Assembly: GCA_019059635.1 (NCBI GenBank)
Contig: JAGVRJ010000013.1
Coordinates: forward strand, 434,001 to 498,000
Source: Proales similis
Lineage: Eukaryota > Rotifera > Eurotatoria > Ploima > Proalidae
Reading direction: 5' to 3'
Length of the DNA stretch: 64,000 bases
The notes under the pieces were generated by a model that ran no database searches, was not told the origin of the DNA, and was given only the letters and a program-made list of their open reading frames with translations. Below are positions 35,441-45,844 of this stretch, one piece after another. The position numbers were made by a program, and so were the translations under genes. Position 1 is the stretch's first letter. Each line of letters begins with the position of its first letter.

Positions 35441-36439
35441 CTAAGTTTTGAAACGATAGCGGCTCAGGCTTTTGTTAATACTGTCAACAGCATGGCCATT
35501 TGCCAGGTGGTCGAGCACAAATTCATCTTCCTCTTCATTCCATTTGGTAGCATTTGGTTTATTCCTTCGAGGTACACCCTTCTTTTTGTTTCGTCTCGGT
35601 GGCTCTTCCTCGCTTTGATCGTCCTCCTCCTCATCCTCCTCTTCTTCACTATCATGTCGTTTCTTTTTCCCTTTTTTACTACCTTTGTTAGTCTTCTTTT
35701 TCACCGCTACTGCTTTGCTTTTATGGCTCTTTTTTTTAGGCTTTTTTTCCTCTTCACTCTCCTCTTCACTCAGTTCCTCTTCGTCGTCGTCTTCTTCAGT
35801 TTCTTGCTTCTTACTTTTTTTCTTGGTTTTCTTCTTTTCTCTTGCCAGCTCCTCGTATTCATCTTCTAAATCACTTGATTTTTTCTCCGGTTCTTTTTGT
35901 TTTGCTGCATGCTTATTTTTCTCCTCTCTTTTGCGGCGATCTTTCTCTCGTTCCTCTTCGCTTATCTCTCTGTTTCGTCGTTCGCGTTCTTCTTCAAGTT
36001 TCTTTCGTCTTTGCTCTTCACGAAGTTTTTCTGCTCGCCTCCTTTCTTCTTCTTCAGCTCTTAGACGTTCTTGCTCTTCTCGCTTACGTCGTCTGGCTTC
36101 TTCTTCTTTTGCTCGCCTTTCCTCTTCATCCGACAGTGAATAATTGGTATTTAATAACTCATTTCTGGTCGCCGGTCGATTGTTCATTTCGTTTATCTTT
36201 TTCAACTGCATTTCCTGTTCAAGCTGTTCTTTGGTTTTGTTTTTTTCCAAACCAGCTTCATTCATACCATCGTGATATAATCTTTTAGAACCGGTGAAAC
36301 CTTTGGCGTTTGAGTTGGCTTTCGACGCTTGGTCAGGTGACACACCACTTGCTTGATTTGGGGTGTTGCTGCCATTTACGTTTTTCTTCATTACTCGACG
36401 TTTGGCTAATAACGAATTTTGGTTGTCGTTCAGCGTCAT
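35441..36439 (-). CDS. Highly charged KEKE protein with Myb/SANT-like C-terminus
   Basis: Intronless, 332 residues from an ATG at 36439. An N-terminal Asn/Ser-rich part is followed by a long Arg/Glu helix (ERRAKEEEARRRKREEQERL). Then come alternating Lys-rich and acidic blocks (KKTKKKSKKQETEEDDDEEE), which probably carry nuclear signals. The only domain-like part is the C-terminal 35 residues (NATKWNEEEDEFVLDHLANG...SLSRYRFKT), resembling half of a Myb/SANT or helix-turn-helix fold. Composition makes homology by eye unreliable; a chromatin or nucleolar role is a guess. The Ser/Phe-rich open frames on the opposite strand are shadows of its codon bias. Confidence 0.65.
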   Translation of the reverse strand: MTLNDNQNSLLAKRRVMKKNVNGSNTPNQASGVSPDQASKANSNAKGFTGSKRLYHDGMNEAGLEKNKTKEQLEQEMQLKKINEMNNRPATRNELLNTNYSLSDEEERRAKEEEARRRKREEQERLRAEEEERRRAEKLREEQRRKKLEEERERRNREISEEEREKDRRKREEKNKHAAKQKEPEKKSSDLEDEYEELAREKKKTKKKSKKQETEEDDDEEELSEEESEEEKKPKKKSHKSKAVAVKKKTNKGSKKGKKKRHDSEEEEDEEEDDQSEEEPPRRNKKKGVPRRNKPNATKWNEEEDEFVLDHLANGHAVDSINKSLSRYRFKT

Positions 36440-38014
36440 GCTTTTTTGCTAAAAAACAAAATTTTTGGCCTTTGGTTAAACTTGCTTTCAGAAACTCTCA
36501 CAAAATGCGCCATTTCTCATTAGTTTAAATAGGTGTTAAAACACAGCTAACACTGGAAACCGCATAATGCTTGACAGCCGAATTTCCTCCCTTGATTGGC
36601 TTTCGTTTCTATTTTCCAATACGAGAGCAACGTTGGAGCCTTCCAAAGAGTTTATCGATTGAAAATGTTTGGGAATGCGCTTTTACTAAGCAATAATTTC
36701 CTGGCAAAAGGCACTTTCGCAGAGTTAGCTGCTTATTTTATTCCTTTCGATATCACTAAACAAACTTATCGATTTTCACTTTATTGAACAATCAACCAAC
36801 AAGCTTGAATCAATATAGAGAAAGTCTTACCAAACATTTTGTTTTCTTTCTTGAACATCGGTAGTAATTTTGAAACTCGAATTATTAAAAAAAGTTTTGA
36901 ACCGGATGGCTGTGACAAGGTTTTTTATTTAATGTATAGAAACAGTCGTGTTCATATGTTGTTTCGTTACTCTCTATGTCAGAATTTTTCAAATTCTATA
37001 TCAAAAGGATTGTTACTTTATTTAACCTGTTGTTTTTGGGGCTACTGATTAAGCGTTATTCCTTAATTTGAAAATTATCTGTGTGCTAAAATGTAATCCT
37101 TAACTGTGAATACTTTGGCTTAAATAAAAAACTTTTGCTCTCCTTTTATCAACTAGTTGTCTCTTAACTTAGCAGAACGAAATTATAGGACAGTTAGCTT
37201 GAACTGTGTTTGTTCGAAATTCAATATTTAAACGGATTTTTTTAAACTCGATCTAGATTTTGAAAAAAAAACTAGGCTAATCTGAATTGGGATTAAAGCC
37301 AGGCGAGAGATTAATTAAACTTTTCTTTGTCCAAGTCGGCTTTCTATCTGTTTTCTGATCAAAAGGCTAGTAAATTTTGATGCCAAGTAGCTGACGGACG
37401 CTTGTCAGGACCCCAAGCCCAACTTTGATTACTATTTTGATCGAATGTTTATTCGAGTCATTTGATATTTAGATAAGTCTTATCGCCTCTGGTTCGCTCA
37501 ATCCTAATTGATTCGATTCGTGTTTATTCGAGTCCAAATATCACGACCAGGACCAAATACCATCGCCACACGAGCAAATAAATAACGCTAAGTGTGCGCT
37601 TGTCTGTGTATACAAGACCACATGCCGCAAAGGATAAGCCTTTTCTATTTATCTTATCATGGTTCTCAAGCATGCAAACTATTCACTTGGGCATTGCCCC
37701 TGACCACTCGCTCTTTATTAGAGCGCCAGTTACCCTTAAGACTAGTGGATATGCATGAAATTGTATATCTGAGCCAGTGATCAATACAAGAATGGGCCCA
37801 AGTGTTATTTATCCTGACCCGTACGCCAACTGAGCATTCGTGCTTCTTTCATGTTTGTTCAAGATCGGAATTTAAAACAAAGTGGATAAGCCGACTCAAC
37901 ATCCTTTTTATCGTATATATAAAACCATTTGAGCAAACTTGATTTATATCTGACTCGAAGAAAAAAACTGGATCGATTTCTTTACACAGAGGTTTAAATT
38001 TCTAATCAACGAAA
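36440..38014. other. Intergenic region between divergent genes
   Basis: About 1.6 kb of AT-rich DNA. Plus-strand open frames of 60-70 codons (36596, 36839, 37592) show no family features. It contains the alpha-tubulin TATA box, listed separately. Confidence 0.45.
37915..37924 (+). promoter_or_regulatory. TATA box of the alpha-tubulin gene
   Basis: TATATAAAA motif about 90-100 bases ahead of the tubulin ATG (38015). This would put the start site near 37945-37955 with a 5' UTR of about 65 bases. It is the clearest TATA box in the window. Confidence 0.5.
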
Positions 38015-39543
38015 ATGCGAGAGTGTATCAGTATTCATGTGGGACAAGCAGGTTGTCAGATCGGCAATGCATGTTGGGAGCTCTACTGTATTGAGCATGG
38101 TCTCGAAGCAAATGGAACCAAGTCAGAAAAGCACGCAGAAGATGATTGTAAGGGCAATTGTATTCTGATGAAAAATCACAGTGATTTAAACTTTGAACGT
38201 CCTTAGTCTCAAGAGAAACATCTTTTTCGACTTTTTTCAGCGAGACCGGTAGTGGGAAATACGTTCCTAGGGCTCTCTTTATCGATCTTGAACCTTCAGT
38301 TATTGATGAGATAAAGCATAGTGACTACAAGCGTCTTTTTCATCCTGAACAACTCATATGTGGAAAAGAGGATGCGGCAAACAACTATGCCCGTGGCCAT
38401 TACACAGTGGGAAAAGAGATAGTCGATCATGTGATTGAAAGAATGAGGAAACTTGTAAGTACCCAAGATTGGGCATGAATTTGGTCATTAACTTAAGTGT
38501 GAACTAAAGGCAGAAGATTGCACGGGCCTTCAAGGGTTTCTAGTTTTTCATAGTTTCGGAGGAGGAACTGGATCAGGATTCACTTCCCTTTTGATGGAGC
38601 GTCTCAGCGTCGAATATGGAAAAAAGTCTAAGCTTGAATTTGCAGTTTATCCAGCACCAAAGGTTTCTACAGCTGTTGTAGAACCTTACAACTCTATATT
38701 AACAACTCACTGCACACTTGAACATACAGATTGTGCTTTTATGGTGGATAACGAGGCAATTTACGAGCTTTGTCAAAAAAATCTTGGTATCGAGCGGCCC
38801 TCCTACAAGAATTTAAATAGAATGATAAGTCAAATAGTAAGCTCAATAACTGCTTCGCTGCGCTTTGATGGCTCACTCAATGTTGATTTAACTGAGTTTC
38901 AAACCAATTTGGTACCCTATCCACGCATTCACTTTCCTCTCGTGACTTATGCTCCCATAGTATCGGCAGAAAAAGCTTATCATGAAATTTTAAGTGTAGC
39001 AAACATAACCAATGCGTGCTTTGAGTCTAATAATCAGATGGTAAAATGCGATCCTACCAATGGAAAGTATATGGCATGCTGTCTTTTGTATAGAGGCGAT
39101 GTGGTTCCCAAGGATGTGAACGCAGCCATAACAAGTATTAAAGCTAAGCGATCAGTACACTTCGTAGATTGGTGCCCAACGGGCTTCAAGGTTGGTATTA
39201 ATCATCAGCCTCCGTCAGTAGTACCTGGAGGCGATCTGGCTAAAGTTCAGAGAGCCGTTTGCATGCTAAGCAATACAACTGCTATAGCCGAGGCATGGGC
39301 TAGATTGGATAGTAAATTTGATCTCATGTACTCTAAACGAGCGTTTGTACATTGGTATGTTGGTGAGGGTATGGAAGAGGGCGAGTTTTGTGAGGCTCGC
39401 GAAGATTTGGCGGCCCTTGAAAAAGACTATGAAGAGGTAAGTTTTTGGAATGCTATTGATTACAAATATTTTTTTTATCAGAATTATCGAAGGTTGGCAT
39501 TGATTCCCTGATTGAAGACAATGAGTGCAGCGATGAATACTAA
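38015..39543 (+). CDS. Alpha-tubulin
   Basis: Four exons (38015-38147, 38207-38454, 38510-39436, 39493-39543) join in frame to 452 residues. The start [20 protein letters not shown], the GTP-binding loop GGGTGSG, the catalytic Glu region ([15 protein letters not shown]) and the C-terminal EDNECSDEY are all present, including the final tyrosine used in the detyrosination cycle. The first intron is easy to miss: reading through it gives a stop, while splicing restores [13 protein letters not shown]. Lys40, the acetylation site, seems kept in the H1-S2 loop ([10 protein letters not shown]), though the loop around it is divergent. Tubulin alpha pairs with beta in microtubules. It is a divergent isotype, perhaps tissue-restricted. 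Confidence 0.95.
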
Positions 39544-39707
39544 TTTGATGAGTATAAAATGAGCGTCAACCGATTTAAATCGAAAGACATTTTTTTCATT
39601 AATTTTGTTAGACTGACATTCTAATATACAATAAACAAAAAATACATAGGCAGTTAAAAGTTTATCTAAATAAAAGATAAAATAGTCACATTAAACAAAA
39701 AGAAATA

Positions 39708-40886
39708 TCATTCCTTAAAGTTAAAAACGGTAAAGAATTGATCGATTTCAATGACTGTTGGCGAAATGAGACGACGAATAGATTCCGAGCTTTTATAGTT
39801 AGATGGCAGTTCGTCTAGCCTTTGGTGATTTAGAATTACCTCATTTGCCAACTTCTTCATCTCTTTTTTATTCATTTCTTTGTGAACGCTGTTTCGTGAG
39901 CTTGTTCTTCCACAGCCGTGAGCACAAGAGAAATTCCAGTCTTGATTCCCTTTTCCTTCACATATCAGTACTCCTTCTTTCATATTTAGAGCTACAATGC
40001 ACTTTTGACCAGCAGCTGCACGAATCGCACCTTTGCGAACAATCAAATCTTCAAAATCAATGTAATTGTGCGTTGAGTTGATTAGCTTTGTTTCGTCGTA
40101 AGCATCAGGCTCATTCGTGATCCATAGAACTTTTTGAATTAAATACTCACGATTTAACTGAGCAAAGTATTGGGCAAATATCATGTCATAGATATAGTCT
40201 CGTAAGATTTCAACTAGCTTTTGCTTATTGCTCTGATTCTGCTTGTAACAACGACTATAGTATTGGGATATCATTTGACCGAGATATTTTGAGCCTGAGT
40301 GTATAACCAAAACCCGTTCTCCTTTTTTATTTTCACAGATCTCGATAAAATGGTTGCCTTCACCAATGCTTCCAATGCATTTTTGTAGTATTTTATCCGG
40401 GGATTCCCTGATGCGATCGCAAAGAGATTTAAAGTATTCAGAGTTATAAATTGGTTGTTTTAGTAACAATTCTGAAATGTCTGAAAAATTGCTCCAAAAT
40501 TCGTGACACTTTTTTACTGTGCAGTTCATTTTGTCATAGAATCTTTCGGACATGACCTCGGTCTCTTGTAGCTCTTCCTTTTGCTGTAGAGCTGCTTCAA
40601 TGTTACGAAAGTAAGATGCTTTAGTGCTTGTTTTGCTTAGAGGATAGACGCTTATTCCACAGCCAATGTCTCCACCAATAATATTTGGAGGTATAAATGG
40701 CCCCTCTAATTTTGATGTGAACCCAACACATGAGCTATTGCCTATATGGCAATCAGGCATGAGGCGAATATTTTGGTTCAATCCATCCAGATTAAGAAGG
40801 TAATCAATTTGTGCTTTGAGGTGAGAGTCTACTTCTTCATCGGTAAAAAGCTTCACCTCCTTTCCCTCGATATGAATTACTTGCAT
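39708..40886 (-). CDS. rtcB: RtcB-family RNA ligase, bacterial-type short form
   Basis: Intronless, 392 residues from an ATG at 40886 (MQVIHIEGKEVKLF). RtcB ligases join RNA ends bearing 2',3'-cyclic phosphate or 3'-phosphate to 5'-OH, using GTP and divalent metal. All metal and GMP ligands can be found: Asp and Cys in GGDIGCGI, His in GSIGEGNHFIEI, His in LVIHSGSKYLG, His in HNYID, and the guanylylated His in CAHGCGRTSSR. Animal RTCB (tRNA splicing, XBP1) is about 505 residues. This one is shorter. Its phrasing (IRLMPDCHIG, LICEGKGNQDWN) is close to the bacterial RtcB-like proteins of about 400 residues. It is probably a second, horizontally acquired ligase. Confidence 0.9.
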   Translation of the reverse strand: MQVIHIEGKEVKLFTDEEVDSHLKAQIDYLLNLDGLNQNIRLMPDCHIGNSSCVGFTSKLEGPFIPPNIIGGDIGCGISVYPLSKTSTKASYFRNIEAALQQKEELQETEVMSERFYDKMNCTVKKCHEFWSNFSDISELLLKQPIYNSEYFKSLCDRIRESPDKILQKCIGSIGEGNHFIEICENKKGERVLVIHSGSKYLGQMISQYYSRCYKQNQSNKQKLVEILRDYIYDMIFAQYFAQLNREYLIQKVLWITNEPDAYDETKLINSTHNYIDFEDLIVRKGAIRAAAGQKCIVALNMKEGVLICEGKGNQDWNFSCAHGCGRTSSRNSVHKEMNKKEMKKLANEVILNHQRLDELPSNYKSSESIRRLISPTVIEIDQFFTVFNFKE

Positions 40887-41052
40887 TGCTCTTATTTTTC
40901 GCAAAAAGTTGCTCTACGTAAAACTCGGGGAGATTTATCAAGCATTTTTCCGACTATGAATTATATGTCAGGGTAATTTCTCAATAACATGAAATACCCA
41001 TCTTAATTAACCAATTAAACTAAAACTATAGTTGCTAGCTGTTTTGAATAAT

Positions 41053-41813
41053 TTATTTCTGCTTAAGCATTGTTTTTGCTTGCTTCGGTTTATCTTTCTT
41101 GGGTTTCTTGCATGAAAGAGGATTTGGACCTCTTGCTTTACGATGTTTATGTATCCGTTTTACTGCCAAATTTTTACTCAACTCATTCTTGATTTCTTGG
41201 ATTTTCTTTAGTTCCACCTGATCTGGTAGCGTTTTTTGCTCACTAACGTTTTGAACATACTGAACTGTATTAGGCGATGGTTTCTCAAGATTGATCGCAT
41301 TGTGCGATATTATGAGCAAAGGTACCCCAATCATAGATCGCACTGTCTGTTTTAGGCTCTCGCTCTAATCAAACCATTTAGGAGATTTTAGTTTAGTCAA
41401 GATTATATTTTCCTAGTCCTAACCTGTGTAGCGATGACATATTTGTTCGGGTTACTGCAACCTGTTTGGGTTGATTTAAGTAAGGATTGAATGCAGCGTT
41501 CAGAATCAATAAATTCTTCTTTGTGAGCACAATCAATTAGTTTATATTGTTTGAGAATTAGCATGGCACCATGTGTAACTCGCCCAAGAAGTTGGGTTTC
41601 GTGGATAGCACATTTCGTGGTCAGGAGGTTGCATTTGCTGGGCGGAAGATCAAAGTATTTGGGCAGCTGCTCTTTTAGGTTAATTTTGGACTTAAGTGCT
41701 TCATTTGCAAAGGTGCCATCAATTAAAATGTTGGCTTGCTTTAGATCAAATGAAAAATTTGAGTGAAAAAATTTGAGCACTCGCTTTGTGTGTTTGTGGC
41801 GTCTTATTTTCAT
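41053..41813 (-). CDS. UTP23: rRNA-processing factor UTP23
   Basis: Two exons (41813-41424, 41364-41053) join in frame to 233 residues. The start MKIRRHKHTKRVLKFFHSNF, then NILIDGTFANEAL, CNLLTTKCAIHETQLLG and NPNKYVIATQ match the PIN-like domain of UTP23. The second exon supplies SMIGVPLLIISHNAINLEKP followed by a Lys-rich tail. UTP23 is a nucleolar small-subunit processome protein that binds the snR30/U17 region and the 18S precursor. The conserved CCHC-type zinc residues (Cys and His in the CNLLTTKCAIHE and LIDCAH segments) seem present. It is followed after 166 bases by the RtcB gene on the same strand. Confidence 0.93.
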
Positions 41814-42191
41814 TTTCTCCCCTAAAAAACATAAATAAAAATTATCTCAATATTTGAAGGCTTTTTGGTGCTCGATCTTTAATGGTATCTTATGACCATC
41901 ATATTCATTCGATAACGAATAAGAATAGGAAGTTAAAGGGTTAAGTAGAACAGTTTATTACAACTCGATTTGCTTCGATAGATGTCTTAATTTTTATCCA
42001 AAAATAGGTAAAACATAGAAAAATGATCGATTAGTTGAGTTGTTGCCTTTCTCTTTTGCAGATAGAACAGTGGATTGCTGCTGGATTAGATTTGATCTGA
42101 GAAGGGATTCGAATAATTCATGAAGCTGCTTAGACAAGATTTTGCCGATGAGATGTTAAAAATTAAAGGAGCACCGGAACCAAAAATGGTT
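41814..42191. other. Intergenic between NUP153 and UTP23
   Basis: A gap of 378 AT-rich bases with no supportable gene. It presumably holds the NUP153 3' UTR and the UTP23 promoter. Confidence 0.4.
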
Positions 42192-45100
42192 TCATTTTCT
42201 TAACCGCCGTGCAGGCTTCCTTATAACACGATTTGATGGAGTGTTAGGTGTAAGAGCTTGTGCGAAGGTTCCAGATTCTGGTGGAGCTCCAGAGAAAACG
42301 AATGCAGAGCCTTCACTGCCCTTAGAAAAAGGCGTAGTTTGGTTTGGCATCGATGAAAATTCATTTGATCCAAAGCCTGTCGGCTGTCCAAAACTTAAAT
42401 TAGGAGTAGTGCTGCTTCCAAAATTAAATCCATTAGAAGTTGAGGTTGGTTTTGTTGACTCTGTGTTGCCGAATACAAATGGAGACAAGGGTTGTTTAAT
42501 GTTGTTATTGCGGCTGGCTTCCTTTTGCTGGCCAAAAGAAAACTCACTTTTGGCGCTATTTAACAGATTTCCGAATGCATTTGTATTTGAGCTTGAAGAT
42601 GCATTATTATTTCCAAATTGACCGAAGCTCGTCTTGAACGAGTCAGTCGTGGAACCGAATGTAAACGGTTTTGATTCTCCGAAGGCTGGGACTGGCTGAC
42701 TCTGCCCAAATACTTTCTCATTATTTTCAGTTGAGCACTCATTCTTGACCGTTCCGAAAGTAAACGCGCCACCTAGAGAACCTTGACCAAAAGTTGGGGT
42801 TCCTGATCCCGGAAAAGAGCAGGGCTTAGTGGATGTTTCTGAGGCTTTTTGATTCAGATCTGATTGTCCAAGTACATTTCCTGTACCAAAGACTTGCTTG
42901 TTCGTCTCTTCGTCGGGCTTGCTGCTAAGAGCATTACTGGTAAAACCGAATTTGAACAAGCCGCTGCCTCGAGAGTCTTTAGTGGCATTTTCTTTGTTTT
43001 GAGAGTCGAAAAGCTTTGTTTTTTCAATGTTAGATTTCTCACCAAACATTATAGAAGTATTTGAGTCCTGCTTTGATTGATTCAAGAAGCTTGGTGAATC
43101 AAAGTTTGCCGAGGACCCAAAGTTTGAAGTAGGTGCGATCGTTTCTGCTTTTTTAGTCAAATTTGTTGTTGGCATAACCTTATTAGTTATGCTAAAAAGA
43201 GTTTGTTGTTTGGGCGAATCTAAAATTTTGTCTCCAAATTGAAAATCTGAACGAGCATTGACAGAACTAGATGGATTTGATTTTTGCTGGACCATGGCTG
43301 AATCAGATGCGTTTTGATTTGATCCAAAACAAACAAAATTGGAAGACTTGAATTCTTGGTCATTTGATTGGACCTTTGTCGTAAAAAGAGGAACAGACGT
43401 TGATGACAATGAACTGCTAAGAAATGAAGGGTTCTTATAATTTTTCTCAGTATTTCCAAAAGCGAATATTTTTGTATCACGAATCTTGTCCTCGCTAGAA
43501 TTCTCTAATGGTTTGATTTGATTGTCTTCAGATATTGTCTTTTTCGAAATAGCATCCGAAGCAGAAGCATTAACGATTTGGTTTGATATAGAACCACTGA
43601 TAAGATTTACATCTAGAGAATTCGCCTCTGCACCTTGCTGAATCGCAGATTTTAAAACACCAAAAATGTTTGTATCTGAATTTTCAAATAGAGATTTTGG
43701 GTTTTCAGGAACTTTTTCGGAAGAAATGCTTCCAGTCGGTGATTTGAGAGCTGTAGAGGTCAATGGCTCTACTTTTAAGCTGCTGCCTTCAGGCTTGGAT
43801 CCCGTTTTATCTTCAATTGCAGGTTTATTAAAATTACCAAAAGAGTTTGAGGTGGAGAATTTGATTGGTTCAGATAAATTGTTTGAGGGTTGAATTCCAA
43901 AACTGAATTTCTGGCAGCTTGTTTGAGATACGGCTGGTATGAGTGAAGTCAATTTGGTACTGCTCAAACTTGATGGTAAGTTGTTTTCTTTACTAGCAGC
44001 GCAGCAAATGCAACAATTGGCGGATGTTTCATTTGGTACTAAACAAGTCGAGCATGTCCATTTTAAAGTTTGAGATGTTTGAGTTATTTTAATGTCGAGT
44101 GCAAGAGACGGCACCGGTTCGGCTGTTTTAAAGCTATTAGTTTCGCGTTTTGTCGTGCAACAAACACATTTGTCTTTTTTTTCCTCGTTTTGCACTAAAC
44201 AGGTTGAGCAAGTCCATGTTAGTGACGCTGCAAGACTTTCGGATAGCGATTTGCCCTGAAGAGGTTTCTCAGTCTTAGCCAGCTCAGGTCTTACTGCTGA
44301 ACAACATACGCAACTTTTTGTTTCTTCTTTATTGTGCACCATACAGTTAGAGCAAGTCCATTTGGCAGTCTTTTCATAGCGGTTTTCATCACTTTTATTA
44401 GGGTAGTTTGCTGGCTTGATGGGCGTAATAAGGGTTGTTTTTTCCAATGATCGACTTGGAGTAGTATCCTCAATACACTTCCTTTTGCTCTTCGATTGAA
44501 TTGGCTCGTTGGCAGGTTCTTCTAAAGATAATTCTTCTTTTTTTCTTTTACTTGCTGCTTTTAGATCAATAGCTCCTTCATTAACACGTTGCTTCTTGGA
44601 TGAACGGCAATTCATACAAACCACTTTGAGGCAATCGTTCGCAAAATTACAGAACTGACACGTCCATGTCTTTTTTAAATGAGCATTGGATGTGAGTATC
44701 ACATTAACACACGGCTGTACAGGGAGTAAATTTTGCTCATTCTTTACTCCAAGCTTTATTGATTGATTTGAAGCGATTTTTTGTTTTTGACGCGAGCCGC
44801 ATATTGAACATATATCTCTATCAACTGGGTGCTTACTGCAGCAAACCAGGCATGTCCATTTAGCTCCTAATAACCTGCCTTGTGAAATTTGTGTTGTCGA
44901 AGATATCTCACTCGGCATTCGAACCAATTTACAATCCGGAACAGGTTCTATTGGAATGGCTGACTTGTTGGTTTGCTCTTCTTGGATGCTTTTATTAACT
45001 ATTCTTTCAATCTGTTGGTTTATGGCATTTTTTTCTGTGGACAGATCTTCAGACTCTGGTCGAGTAAAGAGCTGAAGTTTAAATTCTGTTGGAGCATTCT

Positions 45101-45512
45101 GCTTTCGTATAGCTTGAATGCTAGAAAATTCAATTGGCTTTCCGCATTTGGGTCGGGCAAATATTGATTTAAATGTATTAGAGATGTTAGAGAGACGAGA
45201 TAAAAGTGCATTTGTCTGGGTTTTTGAGTTCGAATTCCGGTTCACTTGGTCTTGAATTTTCTTCTCTTGATTATGGTCAGTAGGTCGAACGTATGGATGT
45301 GATCGTACATTAGTTCGCTGCTTGGGAAGTTTACGAGCATGTGGGGAAATCAGAGGTTCGTCAAAAGTAAAATTGAAATTCGAGACGTTAAGATCCTTGC
45401 GGCCGTGTTCTTCATCTTTGAATGGGTTAAGAGGCTTGGAAAGATTGAAAAACAGGGTTTGATCAAATTTAATTGATGCTGAGTGATCGGTCAGTTTGTT
45501 TATATTGACCAT
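42192..45512 (-). CDS. NUP153: Nucleoporin NUP153
   Basis: One exon of 1106 residues from the first ATG at 45512; the frame continues open upstream to about 45557 without an ATG. The N-terminal third is a Ser/Asn-rich pore-anchoring region. Five RanBP2-type zinc fingers follow (KWTCLVCCSKHPVDRDIC, TWTCQFCNFANDCLKVVC, KWTCSNCMVHNKEETKSC, TWTCSTCLVQNEEKKDKC, KWTCSTCLVPNETSANCC). Then comes a long FG-repeat region (FSFG, FGSS, FTFG) and a basic C-terminal tail NRVIRKPARRLRK, where importins bind. NUP153 sits in the nuclear basket and docks importins, Ran and export factors. Human NUP153 has four zinc fingers. The absence of introns over 3.3 kb is unusual here. Confidence 0.92.
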   Translation of the reverse strand: MVNINKLTDHSASIKFDQTLFFNLSKPLNPFKDEEHGRKDLNVSNFNFTFDEPLISPHARKLPKQRTNVRSHPYVRPTDHNQEKKIQDQVNRNSNSKTQTNALLSRLSNISNTFKSIFARPKCGKPIEFSSIQAIRKQNAPTEFKLQLFTRPESEDLSTEKNAINQQIERIVNKSIQEEQTNKSAIPIEPVPDCKLVRMPSEISSTTQISQGRLLGAKWTCLVCCSKHPVDRDICSICGSRQKQKIASNQSIKLGVKNEQNLLPVQPCVNVILTSNAHLKKTWTCQFCNFANDCLKVVCMNCRSSKKQRVNEGAIDLKAASKRKKEELSLEEPANEPIQSKSKRKCIEDTTPSRSLEKTTLITPIKPANYPNKSDENRYEKTAKWTCSNCMVHNKEETKSCVCCSAVRPELAKTEKPLQGKSLSESLAASLTWTCSTCLVQNEEKKDKCVCCTTKRETNSFKTAEPVPSLALDIKITQTSQTLKWTCSTCLVPNETSANCCICCAASKENNLPSSLSSTKLTSLIPAVSQTSCQKFSFGIQPSNNLSEPIKFSTSNSFGNFNKPAIEDKTGSKPEGSSLKVEPLTSTALKSPTGSISSEKVPENPKSLFENSDTNIFGVLKSAIQQGAEANSLDVNLISGSISNQIVNASASDAISKKTISEDNQIKPLENSSEDKIRDTKIFAFGNTEKNYKNPSFLSSSLSSTSVPLFTTKVQSNDQEFKSSNFVCFGSNQNASDSAMVQQKSNPSSSVNARSDFQFGDKILDSPKQQTLFSITNKVMPTTNLTKKAETIAPTSNFGSSANFDSPSFLNQSKQDSNTSIMFGEKSNIEKTKLFDSQNKENATKDSRGSGLFKFGFTSNALSSKPDEETNKQVFGTGNVLGQSDLNQKASETSTKPCSFPGSGTPTFGQGSLGGAFTFGTVKNECSTENNEKVFGQSQPVPAFGESKPFTFGSTTDSFKTSFGQFGNNNASSSSNTNAFGNLLNSAKSEFSFGQQKEASRNNNIKQPLSPFVFGNTESTKPTSTSNGFNFGSSTTPNLSFGQPTGFGSNEFSSMPNQTTPFSKGSEGSAFVFSGAPPESGTFAQALTPNTPSNRVIRKPARRLRK

Positions 45513-45844
45513 TCTCGCACGTGGAATGAATTTTGCAAGCAAGGAGTCGATCGACAAGATTTTTAATCAAACTATAGGCCCAGATTCGCTCGGGCTGGTT
45601 CTAGGCCGTACTCCGGTCGAAGGGTTCATATACAAGATGATTTAGCAGTTTAAATGGTGACCGAATAGTGCAATATTATGATAACATTTGCATATAGTAT
45701 CACATATTAACATACAGTACACTATTACATTACTAAATATCAATCTACAGCTTAAGAGAGACATATCTGTTGGCTGATTGCATATAAACTGAAAGTTTCT
45801 TTTAAATGAAAAAAATTTATTAAAATATGAAAAAGTATGATTAT
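45513..45844. other. Intergenic, NUP153 upstream region
   Basis: A gap of 332 bases. The frame of NUP153 stays open to about 45557 (IDSLLAKFIPRAR), so a short extra N-terminal exon or a non-ATG start is possible. No other coding content is seen. Confidence 0.35.

Noticed and set aside
35685-36143. Ser-rich open frames opposite the KEKE gene
   Set aside because: They are the reverse complement of Glu/Lys/Arg codons, a shadow of the charged protein.
38015-38206. Truncated alpha-tubulin ending after 63 codons
   Set aside because: A 59-base intron at 38148-38206 restores the conserved [10 protein letters not shown] sequence. The gene is intact.
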